Shown: in pieces, positions 44,233-54,095 of the stretch | Layout of the letters: every line of letters starts with the position of its first letter | Numbering within the stretch: the first letter of the stretch is position 1 | Source of the DNA: Paludisphaera soli | GTDB lineage: Bacteria > Planctomycetota > Planctomycetia > Isosphaerales > Isosphaeraceae | Length of the DNA: 64,000 nt | Reading direction: 5' to 3' | NCBI RefSeq assembly: GCF_011064595.1 | Contig: NZ_JAALJI010000009.1 | Span: 184,175 to 248,174 of the forward strand | The notes under the pieces: model-generated | The model's database searches: none | Told to the model about the DNA's origin: nothing | The model's input: the letters and a program-made list of their open reading frames with translations, nothing else | Position numbers and translations under genes: made by a program

Positions 44233-47200
44233 ATGTCGAGCCGACCGTTCTGCCATCTCCACTGCCACAGCCATTACAGCCTGCTCGACGGGGCCAACAA
44301 GCTGCCGGACCTGGTCAAGCACGTGAAGGCGAGCGGGATGTCGGCGGTCGCGGTGACGGACCACGGCAACCTGTTCGGCGCGGTGGAATTCCTCCGCGAG
44401 GCGAAGTACGCCGGCATCAAGCCGATCGTGGGGATCGAGGCGTACGTCGCCCCGGGCAAGCGGACGGATCGGTCGACGAACGGGTCGGGGGAGGAGAAGT
44501 TCGCCTACCACCTGACCCTGCTGGCGAAGAACGGGATCGGGTTCCGCAACCTGCTCCGGCTCTCGTCTCGGTCGTACCAGGAGGGGTACTACTACAAGCC
44601 CCGCATCGACAAGGAGCTGCTCGAACGCTACAGCGAGGGGCTCATCTGCCTCTCGGGCTGCGTGGGGTCGGAGTTCTCGCAGCACCTGCTGCGCGACCGC
44701 TTCGAGCAGGCCGAGAACCTGGCCATCTGGTACCAGAAGACGTTCGGCGAAGGGAACTTCTACGTCGAAATCCAGGACAACGGCCTGCAGATCCAGCGCG
44801 ACGCGCGCGAGCGCCAGGTCGACGTGGCGCGGAAGCTCGGGCTGCCGCTCGTCGCCACCAGCGACGCCCACTACCTGCGGCAGGACGACAACCTGTCGCA
44901 CGACGTCCTCCTGTGCATCAACACCGGCAAGACGATCGACCAGCCGCTGGACAAGCCGCGGTTCGTCAACGACGAGGGGCGGATCTCCGACCAGTTCCAC
45001 GTCCGCTCGCCCGACGAGATGTACGCTTCCGCCCCGGGCTTCGAGGAGGCCCTGAAGCAGTCGGCCCTGATCGCCGAGATGGTCGAGGAGAATTACACCA
45101 GCGCCGAGCTGGGCAAGCGCCAGTTCCCCTCGTTCAAGCCCCCGGAGGAGAAGACCCCCGAGGCGTACCTGCTGGAGCTTTGCGAGAAGGGCCTCAAGGA
45201 GCGCTACCCCTCCCCGCCGCCGGCCGAGGTCCGCGCCCGGCTCGACCACGAGCTGGGGATCATCAACCGGATGGGGTTCGCCTCGTACTTCCTGATCGTC
45301 TGGGACTTCGTCCGGTACGCTCGAGAGCAGGAGATCCCGGCGCTGGCGAGAGGCTCGGCTTGCGGAGCCCTGGTGAGCTACGTCCTCTACCTGAGCGACG
45401 TCTGCCCGATCAAGTACGACCTGCTGTTCGAGCGGTTCCTGGACCCGAACCGGTCCGAGGCGCCGGACATCGACATCGACCTCTGCCAGGACCGGCGGTA
45501 CGAGGTCATCGAGTACGTCCGCCGCAAGTACGGCGACGCCAACGTGGCGCAGATCGGCACCTTCGGCACCATGAAGGCCAAGGCCGCCATCAAGGACGTC
45601 GGCCGGGCGATGAACCTGCCGCTGTCGCGGGTCGAGGAGATCAACAAGCTCATCCCGACCCGGCTCAACATCACGCTTGAGGAGGCGATCGCCGAGGAGC
45701 CGGCGCTCAGGCGGATGGCCGACGAGGACCCCGAGGTCAAGCGGCTCCTGGACTTCGCCCGCCGGCTCGAAGGCTCGGCGCGGAACGCGAGCACGCACGC
45801 GGCCGGCGTCGTGATCGCCGACCAGCCGCTCGAATCGCTGGTGCCGCTCCAGGTCATCCGCCGGGGCGACAAGGAGGAGGTCCTCTGCACCCAGTGGGAC
45901 ATGGGGGACGTCGAGAAGGCCGGCCTCCTCAAGATGGACTTCCTCGGCCTCCGCAACCTGACCACCTTGCAGGCCGCGGTCAAGCTGATCGCCGAACGCT
46001 ACCCCGACCGGCCGCTCGACCTCGCCGCCCTGGAACTCGACGACCCCAAGGCGTTCGAGCTGCTCCAGCGCGGCGAGACCAAGGGCGTCTTCCAGCTGGA
46101 ATCCGCGGGCATCCGCGACCTGCTCGTGAAGATGAAGCCCGACCGCTTCGCCGACATCATCGCCACCAACGCCCTCTACCGCCCCGGCCCGCTCAACGGC
46201 GGCATGGTCGACGAGTACGTCGACGTCAAGAACAAGCGCAAGGAGGCCTCGTACCTCCACCCGGTGCTGCAAGACATCCTGGAAGAGACCTACGGGGTCA
46301 TGGTCTACCAGGAACAGGTCATGCGGATCCTCAACCGCCTGGGGGACATCGAGCTCTCCAAGGCGTACGCGTGCATCAAGGCGATCTCGAAGAAGAAGAC
46401 CGAGATCATCGCCGAGAACCGCGACCAGTTCGTCAAGACCGCCGTCCAGAAGGGCCTGGAGAAGGACAAGGCGGCCCGGATCTTCGAGCTGATCGAGTTC
46501 TTCGGCGGCTACGGCTTCAACAAGTCGCACTCCACCGCGTACGCCCTGGTGGCGTATCAGACGGCCTACCTGAAGTCCCACTACCCGACCGAGTACATGG
46601 CCGCCGTCCTCTCGTCCGAGATGGGGGGGGCCGAGCGCGACAAGTTCTTCGTCGAGCACATCGAAGACTGCCGCCGGATGGGGATCGAGGTCCTGCCGCC
46701 GAGCGTCAACGACGGCCGCGCGACGTTCACCGTCCACACGGAAGGCAAGGTCGAGTTCGGCCTGGAGGCGATCAAGGGGGTCGGCGCCAAGGCCGTCGAG
46801 GCGATCCTCAAGGCCCGCGACAAGGACGGGCCGTTCCTGAGCCTGGAAGACTTCTTCGAGCGCGTCTCCACCAAGGAGGTCGGCGCCGGGGCCGCCGAGA
46901 CCCTCATCCGCGCCGGGGCGTTCGACTTCCTCGGCGCCCGTCGCTCGCAGCTCCTGACGATCCTCCCCCGCGCCATGCAGGGCGGCCAGGCCAAGCAGGA
47001 GGACCGCAAGCGCGGCCAGCGCGGGCTGTTCGACGACGACGATTCCGATGCGGCCGACGTCGGCTCTCGGGTCGCGAGCCTGCCCGACGTCCCCGAGCTG
47101 CCCGACATCGAGCGGCTCTCCGGCGAGAAGAAGGCGCTGGGCTTCTACATGTCCAGCCACCCGCTCTCGCAGCACGCCGACAAGCTCCAGGCGCTGGCGA

Positions 47201-47979
47201 CCCACCGCGCCGCCGACATCGCCGAGGCCGCGGCCCGGCTGAAGGAGGCCTCGGGCGGCTCGTCCGGCGGCGGCGGGGGCGGCAAAGGCGGGTTCCGCGG
47301 CGGCGGAGGGGGCGGGAGCCGGATGGAGGTCATCCTGGGCGGGCTCGTCACCAACGTCCAGGTCCGCAACGTCCAGAAGAGCCGGTCGGGCCTGACCCGC
47401 ATGGCCAAGTTCACCTTCGAGGACCTCAGCGGGTCGACCCCGGCCATGCTCTGGCCCGAGGAGTTCGCCAAGCTCGGCGACCTGATCAAGGACGACGCGA
47501 TCGGTTTCATCAAGGGGACCATCGACCTCAGCCGCGAGCCGTCCGAGATCATCGTCAGCCGATTCATCCCCATCGAGAACGCCGACGCCGAGCTGGCCAA
47601 GGGAGTCATCGTCACGCTCCACAAGGGGGTCCAGCAGCAGGAGGACCTGGAGCGGCTCCTGCGGATCGTCCGCGTCCGCCCCGGCAACCTGGACCTCTAC
47701 CTCGAAATCTTCGGCATCGAGCACGTCCGGCGCGTGATCTACCGCGCGGGGGCCTCGCTGCGGGTCCGCTTCGACGACCGCATGGTCTCCGAGATGGGCC
47801 AGGTCGTCGGCCCCGGCAACGTCCGGCTCCTCGGCGCCCGCGGGGCGACCGCCCGCCCCGAGGGTGCGACCGCAGCCCCTTCCCCCTCTCCGGCGGCCGC
47901 CGCACGCGTCCCCGTCGGAGTCGGCGTGATGGACGGGGCGGACGGGATGGACGACTATGCCGACCCCGACGACGACTGA
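44233..47979 (+). CDS. dnaE: DNA polymerase III alpha subunit
   Basis: A 1248-aa replicative polymerase. The N-terminal PHP domain starts CHLHCHSHYSLLDGANKL and keeps the metal-binding His pattern. Catalytic aspartates lie in PDIDIDLCQDRRYEVIEY, and the fingers/palm include GSACGALVSY, NASTHAAGVVIAD and YGVMVYQEQVM. The helix-hairpin-helix region is VEFGLEAIKGVGAKAVEAI. A C-terminal OB-fold (MEVILGGLVTNVQVRN) follows an unusual linker of about 24 residues made almost wholly of Gly and Ser. The start at 44233 has GGGAG upstream and begins the PHP domain. Confidence 0.96.
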   Translation: MSSRPFCHLHCHSHYSLLDGANKLPDLVKHVKASGMSAVAVTDHGNLFGAVEFLREAKYAGIKPIVGIEAYVAPGKRTDRSTNGSGEEKFAYHLTLLAKNGIGFRNLLRLSSRSYQEGYYYKPRIDKELLERYSEGLICLSGCVGSEFSQHLLRDRFEQAENLAIWYQKTFGEGNFYVEIQDNGLQIQRDARERQVDVARKLGLPLVATSDAHYLRQDDNLSHDVLLCINTGKTIDQPLDKPRFVNDEGRISDQFHVRSPDEMYASAPGFEEALKQSALIAEMVEENYTSAELGKRQFPSFKPPEEKTPEAYLLELCEKGLKERYPSPPPAEVRARLDHELGIINRMGFASYFLIVWDFVRYAREQEIPALARGSACGALVSYVLYLSDVCPIKYDLLFERFLDPNRSEAPDIDIDLCQDRRYEVIEYVRRKYGDANVAQIGTFGTMKAKAAIKDVGRAMNLPLSRVEEINKLIPTRLNITLEEAIAEEPALRRMADEDPEVKRLLDFARRLEGSARNASTHAAGVVIADQPLESLVPLQVIRRGDKEEVLCTQWDMGDVEKAGLLKMDFLGLRNLTTLQAAVKLIAERYPDRPLDLAALELDDPKAFELLQRGETKGVFQLESAGIRDLLVKMKPDRFADIIATNALYRPGPLNGGMVDEYVDVKNKRKEASYLHPVLQDILEETYGVMVYQEQVMRILNRLGDIELSKAYACIKAISKKKTEIIAENRDQFVKTAVQKGLEKDKAARIFELIEFFGGYGFNKSHSTAYALVAYQTAYLKSHYPTEYMAAVLSSEMGGAERDKFFVEHIEDCRRMGIEVLPPSVNDGRATFTVHTEGKVEFGLEAIKGVGAKAVEAILKARDKDGPFLSLEDFFERVSTKEVGAGAAETLIRAGAFDFLGARRSQLLTILPRAMQGGQAKQEDRKRGQRGLFDDDDSDAADVGSRVASLPDVPELPDIERLSGEKKALGFYMSSHPLSQHADKLQALATHRAADIAEAAARLKEASGGSSGGGGGGKGGFRGGGGGGSRMEVILGGLVTNVQVRNVQKSRSGLTRMAKFTFEDLSGSTPAMLWPEEFAKLGDLIKDDAIGFIKGTIDLSREPSEIIVSRFIPIENADAELAKGVIVTLHKGVQQQEDLERLLRIVRVRPGNLDLYLEIFGIEHVRRVIYRAGASLRVRFDDRMVSEMGQVVGPGNVRLLGARGATARPEGATAAPSPSPAAAARVPVGVGVMDGADGMDDYADPDDD

Positions 47980-48088
47980 TCCACCGCGACGACCTCCGCC
48001 GCAGCGGGCTCATTCAGCCCGAGTGAGTTCCGCTCGGCTCTCGATTCGTGGCTCAGCCGGATGGCCGGCCGGAGGGCAGGGGAAGGCG

Positions 48089-48631
48089 ATGGAGATCCGA
48101 ATCGCCGGGTACCTGGCGGCGAGCCACCTCCTGGAGCGCGAGCCGGGTCGATGGCATGCGGTGGTGATCCTCGGCGCCGAGACCGAGTCGACGGGGTACG
48201 CCGAGACTCGCGCCCTCTCCTGCCTTTACCTCCGCTTCGACGACGTGCTCGATCCGCGTCCGGGGAAAATCACGCCCACCCGGGACGCGCTCCGCCGGGG
48301 CCTCGATTTCGCCACGGCGAAGGATAAGGTCCTCGTGACCTGCCGCGCGGGGCAGGGGCGGAGCGCGGCGCTCGCCTATCTCATCGCATGTCAGGTCCGC
48401 GCGCCGGCCGAGGCGATCACCCTCCTCGACGCCACCCGACACAGCCCCAATCGGCTCGTCGTGAAGCTCGGGGCGACGGCCCTCGGGGACCCGACGATCC
48501 TCGACCGCTTCGACGAGTGGCGACGAGACGACTCGAGGATTCGCCTATCCGACCATTACGACGAGATCGAGGCGGAGTTCGACGAGCTCGAACGCCGAGG
48601 CGCCAGGAATCGAATCACGACTCCCGCTTGA
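48089..48631 (+). CDS. dual-specificity/tyrosine phosphatase-like protein
   Basis: A 180-aa protein with the cysteine phosphatase P-loop VTCRAGQGRSAA: nucleophile Cys85 and Arg91 in C-x5-R-S. The preceding loop RFDDVLDP offers a general-acid Asp. Homology extends only over residues ~1-120; the C-terminus is charged and helical. It would remove phosphate from Ser/Thr/Tyr or another phosphoester; target unknown. It starts 110 bp after dnaE with GGAAGG just before the ATG. The upstream part of the open frame overlaps dnaE and was not used. Confidence 0.8.
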   Translation: MEIRIAGYLAASHLLEREPGRWHAVVILGAETESTGYAETRALSCLYLRFDDVLDPRPGKITPTRDALRRGLDFATAKDKVLVTCRAGQGRSAALAYLIACQVRAPAEAITLLDATRHSPNRLVVKLGATALGDPTILDRFDEWRRDDSRIRLSDHYDEIEAEFDELERRGARNRITTPA

Positions 48632-49254
48632 GAAGGCGCCAGGAAGCGGCGCAGGGAAGCGGCTCCGCGAATTCGTGGCCGTCCCCGGGATGAACCCCGA
48701 CCGATTCGTCGGGTCGATGGCCGGATCGGCTTCGCCGGGCGATCGGGTCGAGCCGCTCTGAGGCCGCGCGACGGCAGGGACTCGGCCGGATCTCGGTTCG
48801 TCGCATCCTCGCCGCGGGCTGTTCCCCCCCCCCGCTCACGACCGGGCCTGGGCCTGCGTTCGGGCCACCCTCCAAATCGAGGGGATCGGCCGGAAGTTCG
48901 ATCTTCTTCATCTCTACACGCAAGCTTCCTCTCGCGTTCGCCGATCGCACGCAGGAGCCGAGTAAATTAACTCGCGTTAGTCTTTCGACGATCGTGGATG
49001 TCTCGGCGAGGCCCCCCATGTTCTGCGTGCGTCCCTCTTCCGGGATCGTCGCCTGGCGGGCCCTGATCGTGGCGGCGGGCTGCTGGCTCGCCTCCGCGTT
49101 GCAGGGCGCGGCCGGTTCGCGAGCCGACTCGGCGTCCTCGCGAGCGGGCCCGATCCGTTCGCCCGCGTCGCCGCGGCTGGTCGCCGCCCACCTCGTCGAA
49201 GGGCTCCCCGCCCGCCGTTCCCACCCTCAGCCAAGCCATGGAGAACTTTCCCCG
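48632..49254. other. long intergenic leader of the second DUF1559 module
   Basis: This 623-bp region has no convincing gene. It has a locally AT-rich patch, AGTAAATTAACTC at about 48960-48973, which may contain the module's promoter, although no clear -35 accompanies it. The last 240 bp are open in frame with the DUF1559 gene and begin with a signal-peptide-like stretch, but a prepilin start cannot be that far upstream. Confidence 0.4.
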
Positions 49255-50403
49255 ATGAGCCCCTCGACCCGATCGTCGCCGCGTCCCGGCTTCACCCTTA
49301 TCGAGCTGTTGGTCGTGATCGCGATCATCGCGGTCCTGATCGCCCTGCTGCTCCCCGCCGTGCAGTCGGCCCGCGAGGCCGCCCGTCGCGCCCAGTGCGT
49401 CAACAACCTGAAGCAGCTCGGCCTCGGCGTGCACAACTTCGAATCGTCGAACGGCGCGCTGCCCCGCAGCGGCGAGCACCCGGTGACCTTCACGGACGGC
49501 AAGACCTACAAGTCGCAGGATTACCACAGCGCGTTCACGCTGATCCTGCCGTACATGGAGCAGTCGGTCGTCTTCAACGCCTTCAACCTGGAGCTGCGGT
49601 ACAACCTGCCCAGCAACTTCACCGCCTCGGCCACGGCGGTCAAGGCGTTCCTCTGCCCGACGAACCCGCTCGCGGGCGACCGCTCCGGGGGCGACGGCAA
49701 GGACAACCTCGGCTACGGCTGCTCCGACTACGCGGTCTGCCCCTACACCGAGCTGGACACGCTGGGCAATCCCACCGGCAGCCCGGCCCACGGCGTCGCC
49801 CCGGCCGAAAAGAAGCTCAGCCTGGCCGCGATGACCAGCGGATCGTACCCGGTCTCGCTCTACTCGCAGTTCTCCCCCTCGGGCGGGCAGACCTACGTCT
49901 CCTCCGGCAAGACCGTGCACCTCGACCCGGCCAAGGGGAAGATCGACCCGTACTTCGGCGGCTCGACCCTGGCCTCGATCTCCGACGGCACCTCGAACAG
50001 CCTGCTGTTCTACGAGGACACCGGCCGCAGCCCGAAGATGTGGGAGACCGTCGGCCAGAACCTCGCCGCCTCGTCCGGCGGCTACCTCGACCCGGTCACC
50101 GGCGAGGCCCGCTGCCACTGGCGCTGGGCCGAGCCCGACAGCGCCAGCGGCGTCTCCAAGCTCATCAACAACAACAAGAACGCCGGCTACGCCCTGGGCG
50201 TGCAGCCGGCCGCCGGCCAGTGCCCCTGGAACGCCCACGACTGCGGGCCGAACAACGAGATCTTCAGCTTCCACTCCGGCGGCGCCAACGTCCTGATGGG
50301 CGACGGCTCGGTCCGGTTCCTCAAGGAATCGGTCGACGGCAAGGTCCTCCGCGGCCTCATCACCAAGAACGAGGGCGAGATCCTCTCGTCCGACTCCTAC
50401 TGA
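49255..50403 (+). CDS. DUF1559 prepilin-like protein
   Basis: A 382-aa DUF1559 protein. [37 protein letters not shown] is the prepilin segment, followed by [20 protein letters not shown]. The C-terminal signature is [24 protein letters not shown], ending GEILSSDSY. The start gives a 12-residue leader before the F-T-L-I-E cleavage site and has GGAGAA upstream. A small lipoprotein gene follows after 20 bp, forming one module. Envelope location is inferred from the prepilin segment. Confidence 0.93.
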   Translation: MSPSTRSSPRPGFTLIELLVVIAIIAVLIALLLPAVQSAREAARRAQCVNNLKQLGLGVHNFESSNGALPRSGEHPVTFTDGKTYKSQDYHSAFTLILPYMEQSVVFNAFNLELRYNLPSNFTASATAVKAFLCPTNPLAGDRSGGDGKDNLGYGCSDYAVCPYTELDTLGNPTGSPAHGVAPAEKKLSLAAMTSGSYPVSLYSQFSPSGGQTYVSSGKTVHLDPAKGKIDPYFGGSTLASISDGTSNSLLFYEDTGRSPKMWETVGQNLAASSGGYLDPVTGEARCHWRWAEPDSASGVSKLINNNKNAGYALGVQPAAGQCPWNAHDCGPNNEIFSFHSGGANVLMGDGSVRFLKESVDGKVLRGLITKNEGEILSSDSY

Positions 50404-50423
50404 TCGCCGCGACGGGAGATCCC

Positions 50424-50630
50424 ATGAGGAAGTCGACGTTCATCGCGGTGTTGCTCTCGGGATGTCTCGCCGCTTCCGCCGGATGCGGCGGCGACCCCGA
50501 CGACCCGGCCGCCTTCCAGAACAACCAGCAGGAGGTCCAGAAGGCCGCCGAACGGGGCAAGGAGATCATGAAGGGGGCCCGCAAGAAGCCCTCCAACATC
50601 CCCAAGAACCCCCTCGACGAGCCGGGCTGA
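50424..50630 (+). CDS. small lipoprotein paired with DUF1559
   Basis: A 68-aa lipoprotein. Signal peptide with lipobox AASAGC at about residue 21, then a short polar, Gln/Lys-rich helix ([17 protein letters not shown]) and a Pro-rich end. It starts 20 bp after the DUF1559 stop with GGGAG before the ATG. No domain was recognised. A terminator 14 bp after the stop closes the two-gene unit. Confidence 0.75.
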   Translation: MRKSTFIAVLLSGCLAASAGCGGDPDDPAAFQNNQQEVQKAAERGKEIMKGARKKPSNIPKNPLDEPG

Positions 50631-50643
50631 ACCTGACCCCACG

Positions 50644-50677
50644 AGACGCCCTCGCACCATCCCGTGCGAGGGCGTCT
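50644..50677 (+). terminator. rho-independent terminator
   Basis: A perfect 14-bp stem, AGACGCCCTCGCAC (50644-50657) with its complement (50664-50677), has a 6-nt loop. A partial T-run (TTCGCGTTT) follows. It ends the DUF1559/lipoprotein transcript and faces the convergent asparaginase gene. Confidence 0.85.
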
Positions 50678-50700
50678 TCGCGTTTCCGGCCCCGTTCAGC

Positions 50701-51750
50701 TCACTTGTCGTAGAGCGGGTCCAGCTCGACGACGCGGGCCGAATCGCCGTCGTGGACGGCCATCTTGCCGCCGGGGTAGACGCAGCCGCCGGCGAACTTG
50801 CCGTCCTTGGAGACGGCGTAGAACGACACGTTGAACTTCGTCTTGCCGTCCGGCCGCCGCCGCTTGGGGTCGCGGACGCTGGTCTCGGCGATGCGCTTCA
50901 GGGCCCCCATCACGGCGTCCTTCGGGGCGTCGCCCCGGCGCATGTTCTCGACGACGAGATAGCTGGAGAGGTTCAGCAGGTTGGCCTCGCCGATGCCCGT
51001 CGACCCGGCCGAGCCCACCGTGTTGTCCAGGTACAGCCCCGCGCCCAGGATCGGCGAGTCGCCGACGCGGCCGGGGATCTTCCAGGAGAGCCCGGAGGTC
51101 GTCGTGGTGCAGCCCAGGTCGCCGTGGGTGTCCAGCACCGAGCAGTGGATCGTGCCGGTCACGCGCCGCTTCATGTAGTCGTCGAGGTAGGCGGCGACCT
51201 CGGCCTCCGGCGGGGGGACCCAGTCGTCGTTGGGGTCGCGGGTCTCCTTCCAGTGCAGCCAGACCTTGCGGGACTCTTCGGTCAGCAGGTCGACCTCGGG
51301 GAAGCCGTGGGCGCGGGCGAACCGCAGCGCCCCCTCGCCGACGATCAGGCAGTGGCGGGTCCGCTTCATCACCAGCCGGGCGACGGCCGCGGGGTGCATG
51401 ATGTTGCGGATCGAGGCGACCGAGCCGCCGCCGTGGGTCGGCCCGTGCATGACCGCCGCGTCAAGCTCGACCACGCCGTCCTCGTTCGGCAGGCCGCCGT
51501 AGCCCACCGAGTCGTCCTTGGGATCGGCCTCGACGATCGCCACGCCCTCGATCGCGGCGTCGAGCGGGTCGATCCCCTTCTTCACCAGCTCGACCGCCTT
51601 CTCGACCGCCCGCAGGCCGTTGCCGCTGGAGACCGCCACCGGCCGACGGTCCCCCGTCGGCCTCGGCTCGGACGCCCCGATCGCCAGCGTCCCCAGGCTG
51701 GCGGCGGCGGTGCTCCCCATGAAGAGGCGACGATTGATCGGTCTGCGCAT
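50701..51750 (-). CDS. Tat-exported N4-(beta-N-acetylglucosaminyl)-L-asparaginase
   Basis: A 349-aa Ntn-hydrolase of the glycosylasparaginase/isoaspartyl peptidase family. The leader is twin-arginine (NRRLFMGSTAAASLGTLAIG). The family autocleaves before a catalytic Thr; here this is in DTHGDLGCTTTTSG. Other conserved stretches are VGYGGLPNEDGVVELDAAVMHG, KIPGRVGDSPILGAGLY and STGIGEANL. Members release ammonia/aspartate from GlcNAc-Asn or isoaspartyl peptides; export suggests action on extracytoplasmic glycopeptides. It is paralogous to the gene at 54096. ATG 51750 starts the Tat motif. Confidence 0.92.
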   Translation of the reverse strand: MRRPINRRLFMGSTAAASLGTLAIGASEPRPTGDRRPVAVSSGNGLRAVEKAVELVKKGIDPLDAAIEGVAIVEADPKDDSVGYGGLPNEDGVVELDAAVMHGPTHGGGSVASIRNIMHPAAVARLVMKRTRHCLIVGEGALRFARAHGFPEVDLLTEESRKVWLHWKETRDPNDDWVPPPEAEVAAYLDDYMKRRVTGTIHCSVLDTHGDLGCTTTTSGLSWKIPGRVGDSPILGAGLYLDNTVGSAGSTGIGEANLLNLSSYLVVENMRRGDAPKDAVMGALKRIAETSVRDPKRRRPDGKTKFNVSFYAVSKDGKFAGGCVYPGGKMAVHDGDSARVVELDPLYDK

Positions 51751-51954
51751 GGTCTTTTTACCTAGGGAATTCGGTTTGGCCTCGACGATGAGGCGCGATT
51801 CATGGAAATGGCCGTTGATGCTTGACATTCTCGGAGATAGACCGGAAGATCGCCACAATCAACCGGCGGGCAGGCCGGGGAAAACTCACATTCCCCCCCG
51901 GCCGTCCGCCGTCCCGCAGCGCTTCCCGACACCTTCCAAGACGGACGCCAGTCG

Positions 51955-52458
51955 ATGGAACGCCAGATCGCCGAGCCCACGCGGGCGGCCGCGGGCCCGT
52001 CCAATATGATGAAGCTCTCGCTCCTGCTGAACGCGATCCTGCTGGGCTGGGTCGGCTACGCGCAGTTCGGCCGCGACCTCATCGTCGGCGACGGCGTCTC
52101 GATCGTCCTGGCGAACGACACCGACGCGGCGCTGATCGAGCCGACGATCGAGTTCCCCGGGGGGAACTTCAAGCTCCCCGAGCTGTCCGCCGGGAAATCG
52201 GTCGGGACCTCGATCCAGGTGCCGGGCAGGTTCGACGCGACGTTGACCTGCAAGGACGCCGCCGGAGCCTCACATTCGAGGAAATTCCTGATCAAGCCGA
52301 TCGGCGAATTGCTGGTCGTCCTCCACGTCCTACCTGAGCCCGCGACCGTCCCGGCCGCGTCCAGCGAGGGACCCGGCGTGGGAGGCGAAGCCATCCCCCC
52401 GTCCCCGAGGGGATTCCGCGTCATCGTGTCCTATCAAGGAGAGAATACCAACATCTGA
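51955..52458 (+). CDS. hypothetical protein with one membrane anchor
   Basis: A 167-aa protein with a single N-terminal hydrophobic helix (MMKLSLLLNAILLGWVGYAQF) and a beta-rich external part (residues ~45-130) that reads like a small beta-sandwich. The C-terminal 30 residues are Gly/Pro-rich. No family was recognised. An internal ATG at about 52006 would start directly at the helix and is an alternative. It lies 181 bp before the lipoprotein gene of the third DUF1559 module and could belong to it. Confidence 0.65.
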   Translation: MERQIAEPTRAAAGPSNMMKLSLLLNAILLGWVGYAQFGRDLIVGDGVSIVLANDTDAALIEPTIEFPGGNFKLPELSAGKSVGTSIQVPGRFDATLTCKDAAGASHSRKFLIKPIGELLVVLHVLPEPATVPAASSEGPGVGGEAIPPSPRGFRVIVSYQGENTNI

Positions 52459-52638
52459 GGCGATGCCGGCGGCCGGGTGCGGCTTTTCACCCTTCTCGAC
52501 GACCCTTCAGCCCAGCGCCGGCCCCCGAAGTCCCACGGCCCTCGCTCCGCGAAAAGTCCTCATCCCGGCGACGATTGCCGATGGTTGATCCATCGATCGA
52601 CCCCGCCCCCCCCTCCTAGCCAAGGAGCCCGCCCGACA

Positions 52639-52851
52639 ATGTGGAGACTCACCGCGCCCTCGCGCGCCCTGACACTTGGGCCCCTGATCCTCGCCTGCTC
52701 GGCCGGCCTCCTGCCGATGGCCGGTTGCGGCGAATCCGAGGCCCCCATCGCGTCGACCGACAAGAAGCGGGACGATCTTCAGAAGGACATCGAAAACCCG
52801 TACGGGGTCGAGGTCAAGCAACCGAAGCCCGGCTCGCGCTCGAGGCGATGA
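52639..52851 (+). CDS. small lipoprotein preceding the third DUF1559 gene
   Basis: A 70-aa lipoprotein. Signal peptide with lipobox PMAGC at about residue 30, then a short charged segment ([23 protein letters not shown]). AAGGAG lies 12 nt upstream of the ATG. In this module the lipoprotein gene precedes the DUF1559 gene (110-bp gap), the reverse of the other two modules. It resembles the lipoprotein at 50424 in length and Lys-richness, but alignment by eye is not convincing. Confidence 0.7.
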   Translation: MWRLTAPSRALTLGPLILACSAGLLPMAGCGESEAPIASTDKKRDDLQKDIENPYGVEVKQPKPGSRSRR

Positions 52852-52961
52852 GCCGACCTGGTCGGTTCTCGCCCTCGCCCGTACGTCACTCGCTCCCCGA
52901 GGCCCAGGCCTCGAAAACCTCCCCAATCCCCGTTCCTCACTCATCCGTCCAGGAGGTCCCG

Positions 52962-53990
52962 ATGGATCGATTCCGATCCCGTCCGCGCGGCTTCACCTTG
53001 ATCGAGCTGCTGGTGGTCATCGCCATCATCGCCGTCCTGATCGCCCTCTTGCTCCCCGCAGTCCAAGCGGCCCGCGAGGCCGCCCGCCGCGCCCAGTGCA
53101 CCAACAACCTCAAGCAGATGGGCCTGGGGCTGGCGAACTATGAGAGCTCCAACTCCCGCTACCCCATCGGCGGCTTCCACCGCGGCACGCCGTGCTCCGG
53201 CAGCCACGAGCACAGCTTCCTGATCTCGATCCTGCCGTACATCGAACAGTCGCCGCTGTACGACTCCCACAACTTCATGATCCACTACACGGACAACCAG
53301 ATGAACCGGACCGTCTACTCGACGGGCGTCCAGGCGTTCTGGTGTCCCAGCGACGGAGCCGCGGCGATCTCCGACACCCGCAGCATGGGCTACCCGATCT
53401 ACTTCACCAACTACCGGGGCTCCGCCGGGACCGCCTTCTACGTCGGCCGCTATAGCGAGCGCAGCTGCGACGCCACCTACGCCACCCGTCTCGCCCGCGC
53501 CGACGGGATGCTCTATTACGACAGCTCGGTTTCGATCGCCGGCATCACCGACGGCACCAGCAACACGATGGTGGCCGGCGAGGTCGCCTACGGCAAGATC
53601 CCGGCCGACGTGCGCTGGGACTGGGTCTGGTGGTACTCGGGCAACAACGCCGACACCCTGGCGAACACGCTCTATCCCATCAATCCCCAGAAGAAGCTCA
53701 ATGAGAACTACGTGAACACGGGTCAGCTCGGCATCAACGTGCAGATCATGTTCCACAGCTTCTCGAGCTTCCACCCGGGCGGCATGAACGCGGCGTTCGC
53801 CGACGGCTCGGTGAAGTTCCTCAAGGACTCCATCAACAGCGCCCCGTTCGACGCCGCCACCGGCCTCCCCCTGGCGATCGCCCCGGATGCCAACGGCGTC
53901 CTGCAGGTGCTTCCCGGCCAGCAGCTCGGCGTCTGGCAGGCCCTCTCGACCCGCGCCAGCGGCGAGATCATCAGCGCCGACTCGCTCTGA
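52962..53990 (+). CDS. DUF1559 prepilin-like protein
   Basis: A 342-aa DUF1559 protein. The prepilin segment [35 protein letters not shown] is followed by [19 protein letters not shown], and the C-terminal signature is [25 protein letters not shown]. It ends [10 protein letters not shown] perfect AGGAGGT lies 6 nt upstream of the ATG. The middle domain differs from the other two family members in the window, so they are old paralogs. The downstream asparaginase gene starts after 105 bp. Confidence 0.93.
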   Translation: MDRFRSRPRGFTLIELLVVIAIIAVLIALLLPAVQAAREAARRAQCTNNLKQMGLGLANYESSNSRYPIGGFHRGTPCSGSHEHSFLISILPYIEQSPLYDSHNFMIHYTDNQMNRTVYSTGVQAFWCPSDGAAAISDTRSMGYPIYFTNYRGSAGTAFYVGRYSERSCDATYATRLARADGMLYYDSSVSIAGITDGTSNTMVAGEVAYGKIPADVRWDWVWWYSGNNADTLANTLYPINPQKKLNENYVNTGQLGINVQIMFHSFSSFHPGGMNAAFADGSVKFLKDSINSAPFDAATGLPLAIAPDANGVLQVLPGQQLGVWQALSTRASGEIISADSL

Positions 53991-54095
53991 GCGATCGCGC
54001 TTCGTCGTGAAACCGACCCGCCCGACGGGCCTCCCCGGCCCGTCGGGCGGTGTCGCGCACCGGCACGTCTCCCTCACCACCCCGGACCAACACCG

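Noticed and set aside
48615..49019. Possible 134-aa minus-strand gene in the long gap before the second DUF1559 gene
   Set aside because: It has no recognisable domain, no good ribosome site and Pro/Arg-rich composition. It also overlaps the end of the phosphatase gene.
49018..49254. Upstream start (MFCVRPSSG...) that would add a signal-peptide-like leader to the DUF1559 protein
   Set aside because: Prepilin-like proteins have short leaders before FTLIE. ATG 49255 gives a normal 12-residue leader and has its own ribosome site.
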